DNA of 64,000 bases from Agrococcus sp. KRD186 (GCF_017168255.1 NZ_JABFAP010000001.1:2797856-2861855); one strand, 5' to 3'; numbered from the stretch's first letter, positions 1 to 9,896 are shown. The notes: generated by a model not told the origin, from the sequence alone. Program-made: numbers and translations.

Positions 1-1237
1 GCCCGCTCCCGCCCCCGCTCCCGCTGCGGCGCCGGATCTCGCGTCCGCTCCAGCGGCGGAAGCGGCTCCTGGCTCGACGCCCGAGCCCGAGCCCGAGCCC
101 GGCGCCCAGCCCGATCCGTCCGCTGCCGAGCCGGTGCCCGCAGCGGCGCCGACCGAGTCGGCGCTGCGTCCGCCCGCCTTCGGATGGGGTGCACCGCCGG
201 CACCTGCGCCAGCCGAGCCCGCGCAGCGGGAGCCTGTCCAGCCGGAGCCTGTCCAGCCGGAGCCGGTGCCGGCATCCGAGCCGGAGCCGGCCGCGGCAAT
301 CGTGGTGCCGCCGCCCGCAGCCGAGCCGGACGAGGAGGCATTCGACGAGCCGATCGACGAGCACACCGTGGTGATGCCGGGTCGCGAGCGCGCGCAGACA
401 GGACCCGCGGTGCTCTCCGCACCAGCGCCATCGGCGTCGGCGCCTCCACCGCCTGCAGCGACGTCGCCCGCGTTCACGGCACCGTCCGCATCCGCGTCAG
501 AGCCCAGCACCGCATCCGCCCCCGTCACGGCCCCGGGTGGGCTCAGCGGGCTGATCGACTCGGTGCCGGGGTTCGTGCGCCCCGCTGTCGCGGAACCCGC
601 TCCCGCGATCGACGAGGCGATGCGGGCGACGTCATCGCCGCAGCCGCCGACCGAGGCTGCGGCTCCGCTGGGCGACCACGACGGTCGCACGCTGACCGTG
701 GCGGAGGCGCGCCGACTGCGCGGGGAGCACACCGCGACCCAGCAGGGCGAGCCGGAGCCCTCGAGCATGCCCGCCACTGGCCCGCTGGTGCTCTCGGTGC
801 TGTGCGAGCAGGGTCACGTGAGCCCGCCAGGATCGACCCGTTGCCTGCACTGCGGGGCCGCCGTGCGGGCAGGCAGCGACGGGCGTCGCAACCGCCCCGA
901 CTTCGCGGTGCTGGTCAGCCCCAGCGGCGAGCGGGTGCCGCTCGGCCGCGGCGTCGTCGTCGGTCGCCGGCCCCGCACCTCGCGAGCCGAGCACGACCGC
1001 CTGCCGCGCCTGGTCGCGGTCGAGAGCCCGAACGAGGATGTCTCGCGCAGCCACCTGGAGGTGCGCTGCGACGAGTGGACGATCGTCGCCGTCGACCTCG
1101 ACTCCACCAACGGCACGGTGCTGCTGCAGCCCGGCAGGCCTCCGCAGCGCCTGCGCGCCGGGCAGCCGACGATCATCGCGATCGGCGATCGGCTCGATCT
1201 GGGCGACGGCGCGGTCGTCGCGATCGAGGCTCTATGA
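1..1237 (+). CDS. FHA domain protein with zinc ribbon (5' end outside window)
   Basis: The frame is open back to the first bases of the window, so the N-terminus is missing; the GTG at 134 is not the likely start. The first two thirds is a Pro/Ala/Glu-rich, probably disordered segment. A zinc ribbon follows (two CxxxG/CxxC-type cysteine pairs, about nt 799-858). The protein ends in a forkhead-associated domain (nt 900-1230) with the usual GR, SRSH and DSTNGT signatures. FHA domains bind phosphothreonine, so this is probably a substrate or scaffold of the kinase encoded directly downstream, whose ATG overlaps this stop by four bases (ATGA). The phosphothreonine partner cannot be read from sequence. 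Confidence 0.85.
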   Translation, partial: PAPAPAPAAAPDLASAPAAEAAPGSTPEPEPEPGAQPDPSAAEPVPAAAPTESALRPPAFGWGAPPAPAPAEPAQREPVQPEPVQPEPVPASEPEPAAAIVVPPPAAEPDEEAFDEPIDEHTVVMPGRERAQTGPAVLSAPAPSASAPPPPAATSPAFTAPSASASEPSTASAPVTAPGGLSGLIDSVPGFVRPAVAEPAPAIDEAMRATSSPQPPTEAAAPLGDHDGRTLTVAEARRLRGEHTATQQGEPEPSSMPATGPLVLSVLCEQGHVSPPGSTRCLHCGAAVRAGSDGRRNRPDFAVLVSPSGERVPLGRGVVVGRRPRTSRAEHDRLPRLVAVESPNEDVSRSHLEVRCDEWTIVAVDLDSTNGTVLLQPGRPPQRLRAGQPTIIAIGDRLDLGDGAVVAIEAL

Positions 1238-2715
1238 GTCCCAAGCGCGCCGCATCGCCGCCCCCGAGCATCCCCGGGTACGACTTCGACCGGCTGCTCG
1301 GATCCGGCGGCTTCGCCGACGTGTTCCTGTACCAGCAGCTGCTGCCCACGCGTCCGGTGGCGGTGAAGGTGCTGCTGCCCGACCTCGTCGACCGCGACCT
1401 CATCGAGGACTTCCGGCACGAGGCCAACATCATGGCCCAGCTCTCCTCGCATCCGTCGATCGTGACGATCTTCGGCGCGGCCGTGAGCGAGGATGGCCGG
1501 CCGTACCTGGCGATGGAGTACTGCCCGAGGCCGAACCTCGGCTCCCGCTACCGGCGCGACCGCTTCGCGGTGCCCGAGGTGCTGCAGCTCGGCGTGCAGA
1601 TCTCTGGTGCGCTCGAGACGGCGCACCGCGCCGGGGTGCTGCACCGTGACATCAAGCCGGCCAACATCCTCGTCACCGCGTACAACCGGCCGGCGCTGAC
1701 CGACTTCGGCATCGCTGCCTCCGACAGCCGTGCCGGCGGCGAGGGCATGTCGATCCCGTGGTCGCCGCCGGAGGCATTCGACTCCCCGCCGCGGGCCGGC
1801 CGGGAGTCGGACGTCTTCTCGCTCGCCGCCACACTCGCCACGCTGCTCGCCGGGCGCACGCCGTTCGAGATGCCGGGCCTCGGCAACACGGCGATCGACC
1901 TCATCGGACGCATCCAGCGCGGGCAGGCGGCACCGATCGCGCGCGCCGACGTGCCCCAGACGCTGGAGACCGTCCTGCAGCAGGCGATGCACCCCGACCC
2001 GCGCCGGCGCCACGCTACGGCGCTCGAGTTCGGGCGCGCGCTGCAGCAGGTGGAGGCAGAGCTGCACCTGCCGCCGACGCAGATGGATGTGCTCGACGAG
2101 AACCTGCCGCCGGACGAGGTGGAGGAGGACGACGGTGGCGCCACGCGCATCCGGGGCGTCGTGCACATCGACCCGCACGAGGGGGACGCCGACGCCGGTC
2201 GCACCGAGCTGCGGCCCGGCGGCCCGCGCCCGGTGCCCATGCTCGGCGCGGCGCCGGAGCCGGCCGCGCCCTCCGAGCGGCAGCCTGAGCCGGTCGTCCG
2301 CAGCCGACGCACGCGCTGGGGCGGGATCGCGGCCGCGATCTCGATCGCGATCGTGCTCGGCACGGTGCTGACGATCTCCTTGCTCTCGCTCGGCGCCGAC
2401 CCGCGGAGCGAGCCGCAGACCGGTCCGACCGACGGCCCCGCGCAGGCTGCGCCGCCGCCGCAGGCACCCATCCTGGTGGAGCAGCGCATCGAGAGCGGCG
2501 AGGCGGTCTTCGTGCTGGGCAACCCGCAGCCGCAGGAGGGCGACCGGCTGCGCTATCGGGTCGATTCGTCGGCCGCGAACGCGCAGACCGAGCGCAGCGA
2601 CGACCTCACCATCCGCGTGCCTGTGGACCCTGACGGCCGCACCTGCATCCAGGTCGCCGTCGAGCGGGCGAGCGGCGCGTCGTCGGCGCTGGTGGAGCAG
2701 TGCATCGATGGCTGA
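1234..2715 (+). CDS. Membrane-anchored serine/threonine protein kinase
   Basis: A 493-residue Hanks-type kinase. The glycine-rich loop GSGGFADV is at residues 23-30, the ATP lysine at K45, the catalytic loop HRDIKPAN has its aspartate at D139, and the Mg-binding DFG starts at D157. After a charged linker one transmembrane helix spans about residues 362-388. The remaining roughly 100 residues would be extracytoplasmic; no PASTA repeats are visible, so it is not a PknB-type muropeptide sensor by domain content. It starts at ATG 1234 inside the stop of the upstream FHA gene, and its own stop is overlapped by the next gene, giving a tightly coupled FHA-kinase-FHA operon. Substrates are unknown. 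Confidence 0.9.
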   Translation: MSPKRAASPPPSIPGYDFDRLLGSGGFADVFLYQQLLPTRPVAVKVLLPDLVDRDLIEDFRHEANIMAQLSSHPSIVTIFGAAVSEDGRPYLAMEYCPRPNLGSRYRRDRFAVPEVLQLGVQISGALETAHRAGVLHRDIKPANILVTAYNRPALTDFGIAASDSRAGGEGMSIPWSPPEAFDSPPRAGRESDVFSLAATLATLLAGRTPFEMPGLGNTAIDLIGRIQRGQAAPIARADVPQTLETVLQQAMHPDPRRRHATALEFGRALQQVEAELHLPPTQMDVLDENLPPDEVEEDDGGATRIRGVVHIDPHEGDADAGRTELRPGGPRPVPMLGAAPEPAAPSERQPEPVVRSRRTRWGGIAAAISIAIVLGTVLTISLLSLGADPRSEPQTGPTDGPAQAAPPPQAPILVEQRIESGEAVFVLGNPQPQEGDRLRYRVDSSAANAQTERSDDLTIRVPVDPDGRTCIQVAVERASGASSALVEQCIDG

Positions 2716-3454
2716 GCCGATGCAGGCCATCACGCTCGAGTTCGCCGGCGAGCTGCACCGCATCGACCCGGGCACGCGCTTCATCGTCGGCCGCGAGGGC
2801 CACCTGCGGATCGACGACAACCAGTACTTGCATCGCGCGTTCCTGCAGATCTTCGCCGAGGGCGGTCTGTGGTGGCTGGCGAACGTCGGATCGACGATCG
2901 CGGCATCCGTCTCCAGCGCGGACGGCACCGTGCAGTCATGGCTCTCGCCCGGTGCCCGGCTGCCGCTCGTGTTCCCGGACTCGACCGTGGTCTTCTCGGC
3001 GGGGCCGACGACCTACGAGCTGCTGATCGCGCAGCCGGACGCGCAGTACGACGTGGTCTCGGGCCTGCCCGTCACCGCGTTCGGCGAGACGACCAGGCGA
3101 CCCGTCAGCCTGACCCCGGCGCAGCGGCTGCTGATCGTCTCGCTCGCCGAGCCGATGCTGCGACGCGAGGGCGTCAGTGTCGCCGAGATGCCGACCAGTC
3201 AGCAGGCCGCAGCCCGACTGGGGTGGACCAGCAGCCGGTTCAACCGGAAGCTCGACAACGTCTGCGACAAGCTCGACCGCTACGGGGTGCAGGGGCTGCG
3301 TGGCGGCGCAGGCAGGCTGGCGTCGAACCGCAAGGCGCGGCTGGTCGAGTATGCGGTGATGTCGAACCTCATCACCCGCACCGACCTCGAGCTGCTCGAC
3401 GACGCGGCGCTGCGCGAGGCCACCGACCGCGCCGACGCCGACACCGACGCCTGA
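2708..3454 (+). CDS. FHA-like/helix-turn-helix protein of kinase operon
   Basis: A 248-residue protein overlapping the kinase stop by eight bases. Residues 1-110 look like a divergent FHA fold (IVGREG near residue 27), but the SRSH and TNG signatures are weak. Residues about 130-200 contain a helix-turn-helix-like stretch (AAARLGWTSSRFNRKLDNVC), resembling sigma-region-4 or LuxR-type DNA binding. No transmembrane segment is seen. It may be an output regulator of the kinase; that role is inferred from position and domain content only. Confidence 0.75.
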   Translation: MAEPMQAITLEFAGELHRIDPGTRFIVGREGHLRIDDNQYLHRAFLQIFAEGGLWWLANVGSTIAASVSSADGTVQSWLSPGARLPLVFPDSTVVFSAGPTTYELLIAQPDAQYDVVSGLPVTAFGETTRRPVSLTPAQRLLIVSLAEPMLRREGVSVAEMPTSQQAAARLGWTSSRFNRKLDNVCDKLDRYGVQGLRGGAGRLASNRKARLVEYAVMSNLITRTDLELLDDAALREATDRADADTDA

Positions 3455-3501
3455 TCGAGCTCTCGAGCACGCTGCCGCCGAACGCGCTCGCGAGCCTGCT
3501 C

Positions 3502-3717
3502 GTGCCCATCGTCGTGACCGGGCTGGTGGGCGTGGCTGCGCTGGTGGCGCACCTGACGCTGTCGCGGCCGACGGTGCCGCATCGCGAGGAGATCGCGCTG
3601 GCGGAGCGAGCGCAGGCGCTGCCGAGTGCGGCGCCAATCGTGCCCGCGCGACGCGGCTGGGCGAGTGGTGGACCCTCGATCGGGACGCCGCGCCGCAGGC
3701 CTGATGTCCGTGCTTGA
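3502..3717 (+). CDS. Possible small membrane protein
   Basis: A 71-codon frame from GTG 3502 starts with a strongly hydrophobic stretch (VVTGLVGVAALVAHLTL) followed by a basic tail. The frame extends upstream without a better start codon, and no clear ribosome-binding site precedes GTG. The end overlaps the -35 box of the rpsL promoter. It is kept because the hydrophobic helix is clean and the gap is otherwise empty, but it may be non-coding. Confidence 0.3.
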   Translation: MPIVVTGLVGVAALVAHLTLSRPTVPHREEIALAERAQALPSAAPIVPARRGWASGGPSIGTPRRRPDVRA

Positions 3718-3742
3718 CCAGATTTCCCGCCACCGGTAACAT
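3714..3742 (+). promoter_or_regulatory. Promoter of the str operon (rpsL)
   Basis: TTGACC at 3714-3719 and TAACAT at 3737-3742 are separated by 17 bases, a near-consensus vegetative promoter. The transcript would carry a leader of about 190 bases before rpsL. Confidence 0.8.
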
Positions 3743-3766
3743 TGAGCGGGTGTGCGCACATGCGCG

Positions 3767-3785
3767 CCCTGCGTCATGCGCAGGG
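3767..3785 (+). promoter_or_regulatory. Leader hairpin of rpsL mRNA
   Basis: CCCTGCG (3767-3773) pairs with CGCAGGG (3779-3785) around a 5-base loop, about 20 bases after the expected transcription start. The rest of the leader to 3939 shows no other strong element. A role in translational feedback (S7 is the str-operon repressor in E. coli) is only possible, not shown. Confidence 0.45.
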
Positions 3786-3939
3786 AGCGTACGAGTTCAC
3801 TCGGGCTGCGGAGCCTATCCGCAGACCCCCACGGCATATCCAGGAGCACGCGAGAGCGTCAGAGCTGGATCACCGATGGAGCCGGCCGAGCCGGCAAACC
3901 ACATCGAAGCGCTGTCACCGTGCAGCAGGAAGAAGCAAC

Positions 3940-4314
3940 GTGCCCACAATCCAGCAGCTGGTCCGCAAGGGTCGGTCGCCGAAGGTCACCAAGACCAAGG
4001 CGCCGGCACTGAAGGCGAACCCCCAGCAGCGCGGCGTCTGCACCCGCGTCTACACCACCACCCCCAAGAAGCCGAACTCGGCGCTCCGCAAGGTCGCGCG
4101 CGTGAAGCTCTCGAACGGCACCGAGGTCACGGCCTACATCCCCGGTGAGGGCCACAACCTCCAGGAGCACTCGATGGTGCTCGTCCGCGGCGGTCGTGTG
4201 AAGGACCTGCCCGGCGTGCGCTACAAGATCGTGCGCGGCGCGCTCGACACCCAGGCCGTGAAGAACCGCAAGCAGGCTCGCAGCCGCTACGGCGCGAAGA
4301 TGGAGAAGAAGTAA
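3940..4314 (+). CDS. rpsL: 30S ribosomal protein S12
   Basis: A 124-residue decoding-centre protein of normal length. GTG 3940 is chosen because an AGGAAG ribosome-binding site precedes it and the product begins [11 protein letters not shown] as in other S12 proteins; longer in-frame extensions run into the promoter leader. The loops [13 protein letters not shown] and [12 protein letters not shown] carry the wild-type lysines whose substitution gives streptomycin resistance, so the genotype looks streptomycin-sensitive. The stop overlaps the rpsG start by one base (TAATG). Confidence 0.97.
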   Translation: MPTIQQLVRKGRSPKVTKTKAPALKANPQQRGVCTRVYTTTPKKPNSALRKVARVKLSNGTEVTAYIPGEGHNLQEHSMVLVRGGRVKDLPGVRYKIVRGALDTQAVKNRKQARSRYGAKMEKK

Positions 4315-4784
4315 TGCCTCGCAAGGGACCCGCACCCAAGCGCCCGGTGGTTGCTGACCCCGTCTACGGCGCACCGATCGTCTCGCAGCTCGTCAACAAG
4401 ATCCTGCTCGACGGCAAGAAGGGCCTCGCCGAGCGCATCGTCTACGGCGCGCTCGCAGGCGTCGGCACCAAGTCGGGCGAGGACGCCGTCGTCGTGCTCA
4501 AGAAGGGCCTCGACAACATCCGTCCGACCCTCGAGGTCAAGTCGCGCCGCGTCGGCGGCTCGACCTACCAGGTGCCCGTCGAGGTCAAGCCGCACCGCGC
4601 GAACACGCTCGCGCTGCGCTGGCTCGTCTCGTACGCCAAGGCTCGTCGCGAGAAGACGATGACCGAGCGCCTCATGAACGAGATCCTCGACGCATCCAAC
4701 GGCCTCGGCGCCGCTGTGAAGCGCCGCGAGGACACGCACAAGATGGCCGAGTCGAACAAGGCCTTCGCGCACTACCGCTGGTGA
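4314..4784 (+). CDS. rpsG: 30S ribosomal protein S7
   Basis: A 156-residue protein that organises the 3' domain of 16S rRNA and contacts the E-site tRNA. Sequence and length are typical from [11 protein letters not shown] to the C-terminal AHYRW. It is translationally coupled to rpsL by a one-base overlap. In E. coli S7 binds its own operon mRNA; whether that happens here is unknown. Confidence 0.97.
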   Translation: MPRKGPAPKRPVVADPVYGAPIVSQLVNKILLDGKKGLAERIVYGALAGVGTKSGEDAVVVLKKGLDNIRPTLEVKSRRVGGSTYQVPVEVKPHRANTLALRWLVSYAKARREKTMTERLMNEILDASNGLGAAVKRREDTHKMAESNKAFAHYRW

Positions 4785-4805
4785 TCACTGCGCGCTGGAG
4801 CTGAG

Positions 4806-4831
4806 GGTGGAGGCCCTTTCGGGCCTCCACC
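4806..4831 (+). terminator. Hairpin between rpsG and fusA
   Basis: A perfect 11-bp stem (4806-4816 with 4821-4831) closes a TTTC loop. No T-run follows, so it is better read as an attenuator or mRNA-processing or stability element than a full terminator. Confidence 0.6.
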
Positions 4832-4912
4832 GCGACACCAGCGCCGGAGTCCGTCTCGGACTCCGGGTCACTGCTCAACCAAACGCATCCATCCACTCAT
4901 CGGAGGAACCCT

Positions 4913-7027
4913 GTGGCACAGGACGTGCTCACGGACCTGACGAAGGTCCGCAACATCGGCATCATGGCGCACATCGATGCCGGCAAGACCACCACGACCG
5001 AGCGCATCCTGTTCTACACGGGCGTCAATCACAAGATGGGCGAGACCCACGACGGCGGAGCCACGACTGACTGGATGGAGCAGGAGCAGGAGCGCGGCAT
5101 CACGATCACGTCTGCCGCCGTGACCTGCTTCTGGGACAACAACCAGATCAACATCATCGACACCCCCGGCCACGTCGACTTCACGGTCGAGGTCGAGCGC
5201 TCGCTCCGCGTGCTCGACGGCGCGGTCGCCGTCTTCGACGGCAAGGAGGGCGTCGAGCCCCAGTCCGAGACCGTCTGGCGACAGGCCGACAAGTACGACG
5301 TGCCGCGCATCTGCTTCGTCAACAAGATGGACAAGCTGGGCGCCGACTTCTACTTCACGGTCGACACGATCATCAACCGCCTGGGCGCTCGCCCGCTCGT
5401 GCTGCAGCTGCCGATCGGCGAGGAGAGCTCCTTCGAGGGCGTCGTCGACCTGGTCGAGATGAACGCGAAGACCTGGCGAGGCGACTCCAAGGGCGACGTG
5501 AAGATGGGCGCGGAGTACGCCATCGAGGAGATCCCGGCCGACCTCAAGGAGAAGGCCGACGAGTACCGCGCGGCCCTCATCGAGACGGTCGCCGAGACCG
5601 ACGACGCTCTGATGGAGAAGTTCTTCGAGGGCGAGGAGATCTCGGTCGCCGAGATCAAGGCCGCCATCCGCAAGATGACGGTCAACTCCGAGATCTACCC
5701 CGTGCTCTGCGGCTCCGCGTTCAAGAACCGCGGCGTGCAGCCGATGCTCGACGCGGTCGTCGACTACCTCCCCAACCCGCTCGACGTCCCGGCCATCCCG
5801 GGCCGCGATGTGCGCGACGAGGACCTCATCATCGAGCGCCATGCAGACCGTGACGAGCCGTTCGCGGCGCTCGCGTTCAAGGTCGCCGTGCACCCGTTCT
5901 TCGGTCGCCTGACCTACGTGCGCGTCTACTCGGGCCAGGTGGACTCCGGTGCCCAGGTCGTGAACTCGACCAAGGGCAAGAAGGAGCGCATCGGCAAGAT
6001 CTTCCAGATGCACGCCAACAAGGAGAACCCTGTCGCGTCGATGAGCGCGGGGCACATCTACGCGGTGATCGGCCTCAAGGACACGACGACGGGCGACACG
6101 CTCAGCGACCCGGCCAACCAGGTCGTGCTCGAGTCGATGACCTTCCCCGCGCCCGTCATCGAGGTGGCGATCGAGCCGAAGACGAAGGCGGACCAGGAGA
6201 AGCTCTCCATCGCCATCCAGAAGCTCGCCGAGGAGGACCCGACCTTCCGCACCGAGAACAACCCGGAGACCGGTCAGACGGTCATCAAGGGCATGGGCGA
6301 GCTGCACCTCGACATCCTGGTCGACCGCATGAAGCGGGAGTTCAACGTCGAGGCGAACGTCGGCAAGCCCCAGGTCGCGTACCGCGAGACCATCAAGGGC
6401 ACCGTCGAGAAGTACGACTACACCCACAAGAAGCAGACCGGTGGTTCCGGTCAGTTCGCGAAGGTGCAGATCAAGCTCGAGCCGATGGAGGTCACCACGG
6501 AGACCACCTACGAGTTCGTGAACGCCGTCACCGGTGGTCGCGTGCCTCGTGAGTACATCCCCTCGGTCGATGCCGGCATGCAGGATGCGATGCAGGTCGG
6601 CGTGCTCGCCGGCTACCCGACGGTCGGCGTCAAGGCGACGCTGCTCGACGGTGCGGCGCACGATGTCGACTCCTCGGAGATGGCGTTCAAGATCGCCGGA
6701 TCGATGGCGTACAAGGAGGCTGCCCGCAAGGCCCAGCCGATCCTGCTCGAGCCGCTGATGGCGGTCGAGGTGCGCACGCCCGAGGAGTACATGGGCGACG
6801 TCATCGGCGACCTCAACTCCCGCCGCGGGCAGATCCAGTCGATGGAGGACGCGCAGGGCGTGAAGGTCATCAAGGCCCACGTGCCACTGTCGGAGATGTT
6901 CGGCTACGTCGGAGACCTTCGGTCGAAGACCTCGGGCCGCGCCGTCTACTCGATGGAGTTCTCGAGCTACGCCGAGGTCCCCAGGGCCGTCTCGGACGAG
7001 ATCGTCCAGAAGAGCAAGGGCGAGTGA
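4913..7027 (+). CDS. fusA: Elongation factor G
   Basis: A 704-residue translocase GTPase. G1 is AHIDAGKTT (about residues 18-26), G3 is DTPGHVDF and G4 is NKMDK, followed by domains II-V of full length. GTG 4913 follows a strong GGAGG. It catalyses GTP-driven tRNA-mRNA translocation and, with RRF, ribosome recycling. It lies in the conserved order rpsL-rpsG-fusA-tuf, with hairpins on both sides that could adjust its expression relative to its neighbours. Confidence 0.98.
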   Translation: MAQDVLTDLTKVRNIGIMAHIDAGKTTTTERILFYTGVNHKMGETHDGGATTDWMEQEQERGITITSAAVTCFWDNNQINIIDTPGHVDFTVEVERSLRVLDGAVAVFDGKEGVEPQSETVWRQADKYDVPRICFVNKMDKLGADFYFTVDTIINRLGARPLVLQLPIGEESSFEGVVDLVEMNAKTWRGDSKGDVKMGAEYAIEEIPADLKEKADEYRAALIETVAETDDALMEKFFEGEEISVAEIKAAIRKMTVNSEIYPVLCGSAFKNRGVQPMLDAVVDYLPNPLDVPAIPGRDVRDEDLIIERHADRDEPFAALAFKVAVHPFFGRLTYVRVYSGQVDSGAQVVNSTKGKKERIGKIFQMHANKENPVASMSAGHIYAVIGLKDTTTGDTLSDPANQVVLESMTFPAPVIEVAIEPKTKADQEKLSIAIQKLAEEDPTFRTENNPETGQTVIKGMGELHLDILVDRMKREFNVEANVGKPQVAYRETIKGTVEKYDYTHKKQTGGSGQFAKVQIKLEPMEVTTETTYEFVNAVTGGRVPREYIPSVDAGMQDAMQVGVLAGYPTVGVKATLLDGAAHDVDSSEMAFKIAGSMAYKEAARKAQPILLEPLMAVEVRTPEEYMGDVIGDLNSRRGQIQSMEDAQGVKVIKAHVPLSEMFGYVGDLRSKTSGRAVYSMEFSSYAEVPRAVSDEIVQKSKGE

Positions 7028-7030
7028 CGC

Positions 7031-7058
7031 GTCGGGGCGGCCACCACGGCGCCCCGAC
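7031..7058 (+). terminator. Hairpin between fusA and tuf
   Basis: GTCGGGGCG at 7031-7039 pairs perfectly with CGCCCCGAC at 7050-7058 across a 10-base loop, immediately after the fusA stop. There is no T-run. A partial terminator followed by a tuf promoter would fit the common separate control of EF-Tu. Confidence 0.5.
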
Positions 7059-7102
7059 CTGCACGCCTGCGACTTCGGTTTTCCCTGCAACCGCGGTCGA
7101 AG

Positions 7103-7108
7103 TACGAT
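7103..7108 (+). promoter_or_regulatory. Candidate -10 box for tuf
   Basis: TACGAT lies 72 bases before tuf. The matching -35 (TTTCCC at 7080-7085, 17-base spacing) is poor, so this promoter is tentative. Confidence 0.35.
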
Positions 7109-7180
7109 AGATCAACACCACCCCGAAGGATCGCCGCGGATGCGGCGGTGCACTCATGAGAACAGTCCTAGGAGGACATA

Positions 7181-8374
7181 GTGGCTAAGGCCAAGTTCGA
7201 GCGGACCAAGCCGCACGTCAACATCGGAACGATCGGTCACGTCGACCACGGCAAGACGACGCTCTCGGCAGCGATCTCGAAGGTCCTGGCAGACAAGTAC
7301 CCGTCGGCGACCAACGTGCAGCGCGACTTCGCAACGATCGACTCCGCTCCTGAGGAGCGCCAGCGCGGCATCACGATCAACATCTCGCACATCGAGTACG
7401 AGACGCCGAAGCGCCACTACGCGCACGTCGACGCTCCTGGTCACGCTGACTACATCAAGAACATGATCACGGGTGCGGCCCAGATGGACGGCGCGATCCT
7501 CGTGGTCGCCGCCACCGACGGCCCCATGGCGCAGACCCGCGAGCACGTGCTGCTCGCGAAGCAGGTCGGCGTGCCGTACCTGATGGTCGCGCTCAACAAG
7601 TCCGACATGGTCGACGACGAGGAGATCCTCGAGCTCGTCGAGCTGGAGGTCCGTGAGCTGCTCTCGAGCCAGAGCTTCGACGGCGACAACGCTCCGGTCA
7701 TCCGCGTCTCGGCGCTCAAGGCGCTCGAGGGCGAGCAGAAGTGGGTCGACTCTGTCATCGAGCTCATGGAAGCCGCTGACGAGCACATCCCGGACCCGGT
7801 CCGCGACCGCGACCGTCCGTTCCTGATGCCCGTCGAGGACGTCTTCACCATCACCGGCCGCGGCACGGTCGTGACGGGTCGCGCCGAGCGCGGCACGCTG
7901 AAGATCAACTCCGAGGTCGAGATCGTCGGCATCCGCCCGACGCAGAAGACCACGGTCACCGGCATCGAGATGTTCCACAAGCAGCTCGACGAGGCATGGG
8001 CCGGCGAGAACTGCGGTCTGCTCCTCCGTGGCACCAAGCGCGAGGACGTCGAGCGCGGCCAGGTCGTCGTGCAGCCGGGCTCGGTCACGCCGCACACGAA
8101 CTTCGAGGGCACGGCGTACATCCTCGCCAAGGACGAGGGCGGCCGCCACAACCCGTTCTTCACGAACTACCGCCCGCAGTTCTACTTCCGCACCACCGAC
8201 GTCACCGGCGTCATCTCGCTGCCCGAGGGCACCGAGATGGTCATGCCCGGCGACACCACCGACATGACGGTCGAGCTGATCCAGCCGATCGCCATGGAGG
8301 AGGGCCTCGGCTTCGCCATCCGTGAGGGTGGCCGCACCGTCGGCGCCGGCACGGTCACGAAGATCAACAAGTAA
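7181..8374 (+). CDS. tuf: Elongation factor Tu
   Basis: A 397-residue EF-Tu that delivers aminoacyl-tRNA to the ribosome. Motifs are GHVDHGKTT (G1), DAPGHADY (G3, alanine where E. coli has cysteine) and NKSDM (G4), followed by domains II and III. GTG 7181 follows a near-perfect AGGAGG. This is the last gene of the str operon, closed by a strong terminator at 8390-8422. Confidence 0.98.
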   Translation: MAKAKFERTKPHVNIGTIGHVDHGKTTLSAAISKVLADKYPSATNVQRDFATIDSAPEERQRGITINISHIEYETPKRHYAHVDAPGHADYIKNMITGAAQMDGAILVVAATDGPMAQTREHVLLAKQVGVPYLMVALNKSDMVDDEEILELVELEVRELLSSQSFDGDNAPVIRVSALKALEGEQKWVDSVIELMEAADEHIPDPVRDRDRPFLMPVEDVFTITGRGTVVTGRAERGTLKINSEVEIVGIRPTQKTTVTGIEMFHKQLDEAWAGENCGLLLRGTKREDVERGQVVVQPGSVTPHTNFEGTAYILAKDEGGRHNPFFTNYRPQFYFRTTDVTGVISLPEGTEMVMPGDTTDMTVELIQPIAMEEGLGFAIREGGRTVGAGTVTKINK

Positions 8375-8389
8375 GACCTGCACGACAAC

Positions 8390-8422
8390 AGAAGGGGCTC
8401 CGCGCGATGCGGAGCCCCTTCT
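8390..8422 (+). terminator. Terminator of the str operon
   Basis: A perfect 14-bp stem (8390-8403 with 8409-8422) closes the loop GCGAT. The 3' arm ends CCCCTTCT, giving a short pyrimidine tail. Confidence 0.85.
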
Positions 8423-8497
8423 GCGTGCTCGGACGCATCCGGCTGACTTCGGCCAGTCGTCTTGGACGCCGACCTCGATCCAGCAGAGGATGGTCGC

Positions 8498-8929
8498 ATG
8501 GCAGAGCAGAAGACCAAGCCCACTGGCGCATCCGTCGACGCATTCCTCGATGCGGCCGAGCCGGCTCGGCGAGTCGAGGAGGGGCATCGGCTGGCCGCGA
8601 TCATGCGCGAGGAGACCGGCGAGGAGCCGGTGCTGTGGGGCCCGTCGATCGTCGGCTTCGGCAGCTACCGCTACGTGTCGCCCTCGAAGACCTCACGCGC
8701 CGAGGGCGAGTGGCCGAAGGTGGGCTTCTCGCCGCGCAAGGGGGCGCTCTCGCTCTACGGACTGAAGGATCTGCCCGAGGGTGCGGCGTTGCTGCCGCAG
8801 CTGGGCGGCTACACGGAAGGCGCCGGCTGCGTGTACGTGAAGCGGCTCGAGCAGGTCGACGAGGCCGTGCTGCGGGAGCTGATCCGCATCGCCCACGCGC
8901 GCGGCGACGATCCGGCCCGCGATGAGTGA
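8498..8929 (+). CDS. DUF1801 family protein
   Basis: A 143-residue protein matching the YdhG/DUF1801 pattern, with the conserved core [16 protein letters not shown], then [16 protein letters not shown], then an acidic C-terminal helix. ATG 8498 is preferred over the TTG at 8462 because AGAGGA lies about nine bases before it. The family function is not firmly established. The stop is overlapped by the next gene by eight bases. Confidence 0.8.
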   Translation: MAEQKTKPTGASVDAFLDAAEPARRVEEGHRLAAIMREETGEEPVLWGPSIVGFGSYRYVSPSKTSRAEGEWPKVGFSPRKGALSLYGLKDLPEGAALLPQLGGYTEGAGCVYVKRLEQVDEAVLRELIRIAHARGDDPARDE

Positions 8930-9149
8930 TGCGGTCGGCGTCGTCGGCGCCGTGCTGCTGCTGATCGGCGCCGCCTTCAGCCTGCTCGTCTGGCCGACGT
9001 TCCTGCGACGGGTCGCGAAGGACGAGCGGGCAAGGGATGCGCACGGCAGGCCGACGCGGTTCCTGACCGTGCACGTGGTGCTGATCACGATCGCGCTGCT
9101 GATCGCGACCGCGCAGGCGGTGGCCGGCATCTGGTGGCTGATCGACTGA
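8922..9149 (+). CDS. SCO4848-type small membrane protein
   Basis: A 75-residue protein with two transmembrane helices (about residues 5-25 and 49-72) joined by a basic cytoplasmic loop (FLRRVAKDERARDAHGRPT). The pattern of an N-terminal helix, WPTFLRR, GRPTRF and a second helix matches the actinobacterial SCO4848 membrane-protein family from memory. It overlaps the upstream DUF1801 gene by eight bases, so the two are co-translated. Function unknown. Confidence 0.75.
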   Translation: MSDAVGVVGAVLLLIGAAFSLLVWPTFLRRVAKDERARDAHGRPTRFLTVHVVLITIALLIATAQAVAGIWWLID

Positions 9150-9261
9150 CCTCCGCCCCGGAAGGCGCTGAGCCGCTTTGGGGACTGGCGGGCGAGGGCC
9201 GGATCGGCTTGGCTGGCAGGTGCGCGGGCGACCGCCGCCCGCTCGGCACAGGAGGTGCGAG

Positions 9262-9624
9262 ATGACCGGGACCGACGACATCGCCGACGCAGGGCTCGCG
9301 GCGTTCGACCAGGAGCACGAGCTGGTGCAGCAGCCCGGCGAGCGACCCGACCGGGCTGCCGCAGAGGAGGCGGAGGCCGGCGGCGCCGCGGATGATGTCG
9401 CAGACGACTCGGTCGCCCCCGGCACGCAGGCGCCCACCAACGAGCCCGTCGGCTCCGAGACGGGCGGGCCCGATGCCTTCGGCGTCGGCGCAGCCGACAC
9501 CGACCGCACCGGCGGCAACTGGGCGGACGCCGACGACGCTGGCGCCAGCGACACCGGCATCGCGCCACCGCCAGGAGCGCAGCCGGGCAACGACGACCCC
9601 GCCGACAGCGGAGCCGTGCGATGA
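9262..9624 (+). CDS. Acidic, probably disordered hypothetical protein
   Basis: ATG 9262 follows GGAGG with the leader GGTGCGAG. The 120-residue product is rich in Asp, Glu, Gly and Ala with almost no hydrophobic core, and I recognise no family. Its leader and composition resemble the gene at 10544. The stop is overlapped by the start of the next small ORF (ATGA). Confidence 0.6.
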   Translation: MTGTDDIADAGLAAFDQEHELVQQPGERPDRAAAEEAEAGGAADDVADDSVAPGTQAPTNEPVGSETGGPDAFGVGAADTDRTGGNWADADDAGASDTGIAPPPGAQPGNDDPADSGAVR

Positions 9625-9788
9625 GCGGCGTCGGCATGCCGACGGCCGCGGATCCGCCGGAGCAGGAGCCTCCCGTGCGCGTGGGCCCCGGCGCACCCGG
9701 TGCACCGAGCGCGCCGGAGGCCCCCTTGGGTCCGCCGCCCGTGGCGCCCGAATGGCCCGCCGACCCGACGCCTCCGCCGGGCGGCTGA
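9621..9788 (+). CDS. Small proline-rich hypothetical protein
   Basis: A 55-residue ORF starting within the stop of the previous gene (ATGA) and ending PTPPPGG. It consists almost entirely of Pro, Ala, Gly and Glu. The four-base overlap favours real translation by coupling; nothing else supports a function. Confidence 0.45.
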   Translation: MSGVGMPTAADPPEQEPPVRVGPGAPGAPSAPEAPLGPPPVAPEWPADPTPPPGG

Positions 9789-9896
9789 GCAACTCCGTGA
9801 CGCCGCGTGACGCGGCATGACGATCGGTGACGCGGTGGGCTTCCGGGCCCGCCGCGTTCCTCCGTAGCGTGTGGACTCCCGACCGAAGGAGACCCC

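Noticed and set aside
3742-3939. N-terminally extended S12 from the first in-frame start
   Set aside because: The extension begins inside the promoter and has no similarity to S12; GTG 3940 has a ribosome-binding site and the standard N-terminus.
4868-7090. 740-residue open frame antisense to fusA
   Set aside because: A mirror of codon bias in a high-GC gene; its composition is Leu/Asp/Arg/His-rich with no domain, and fusA itself is unmistakable.
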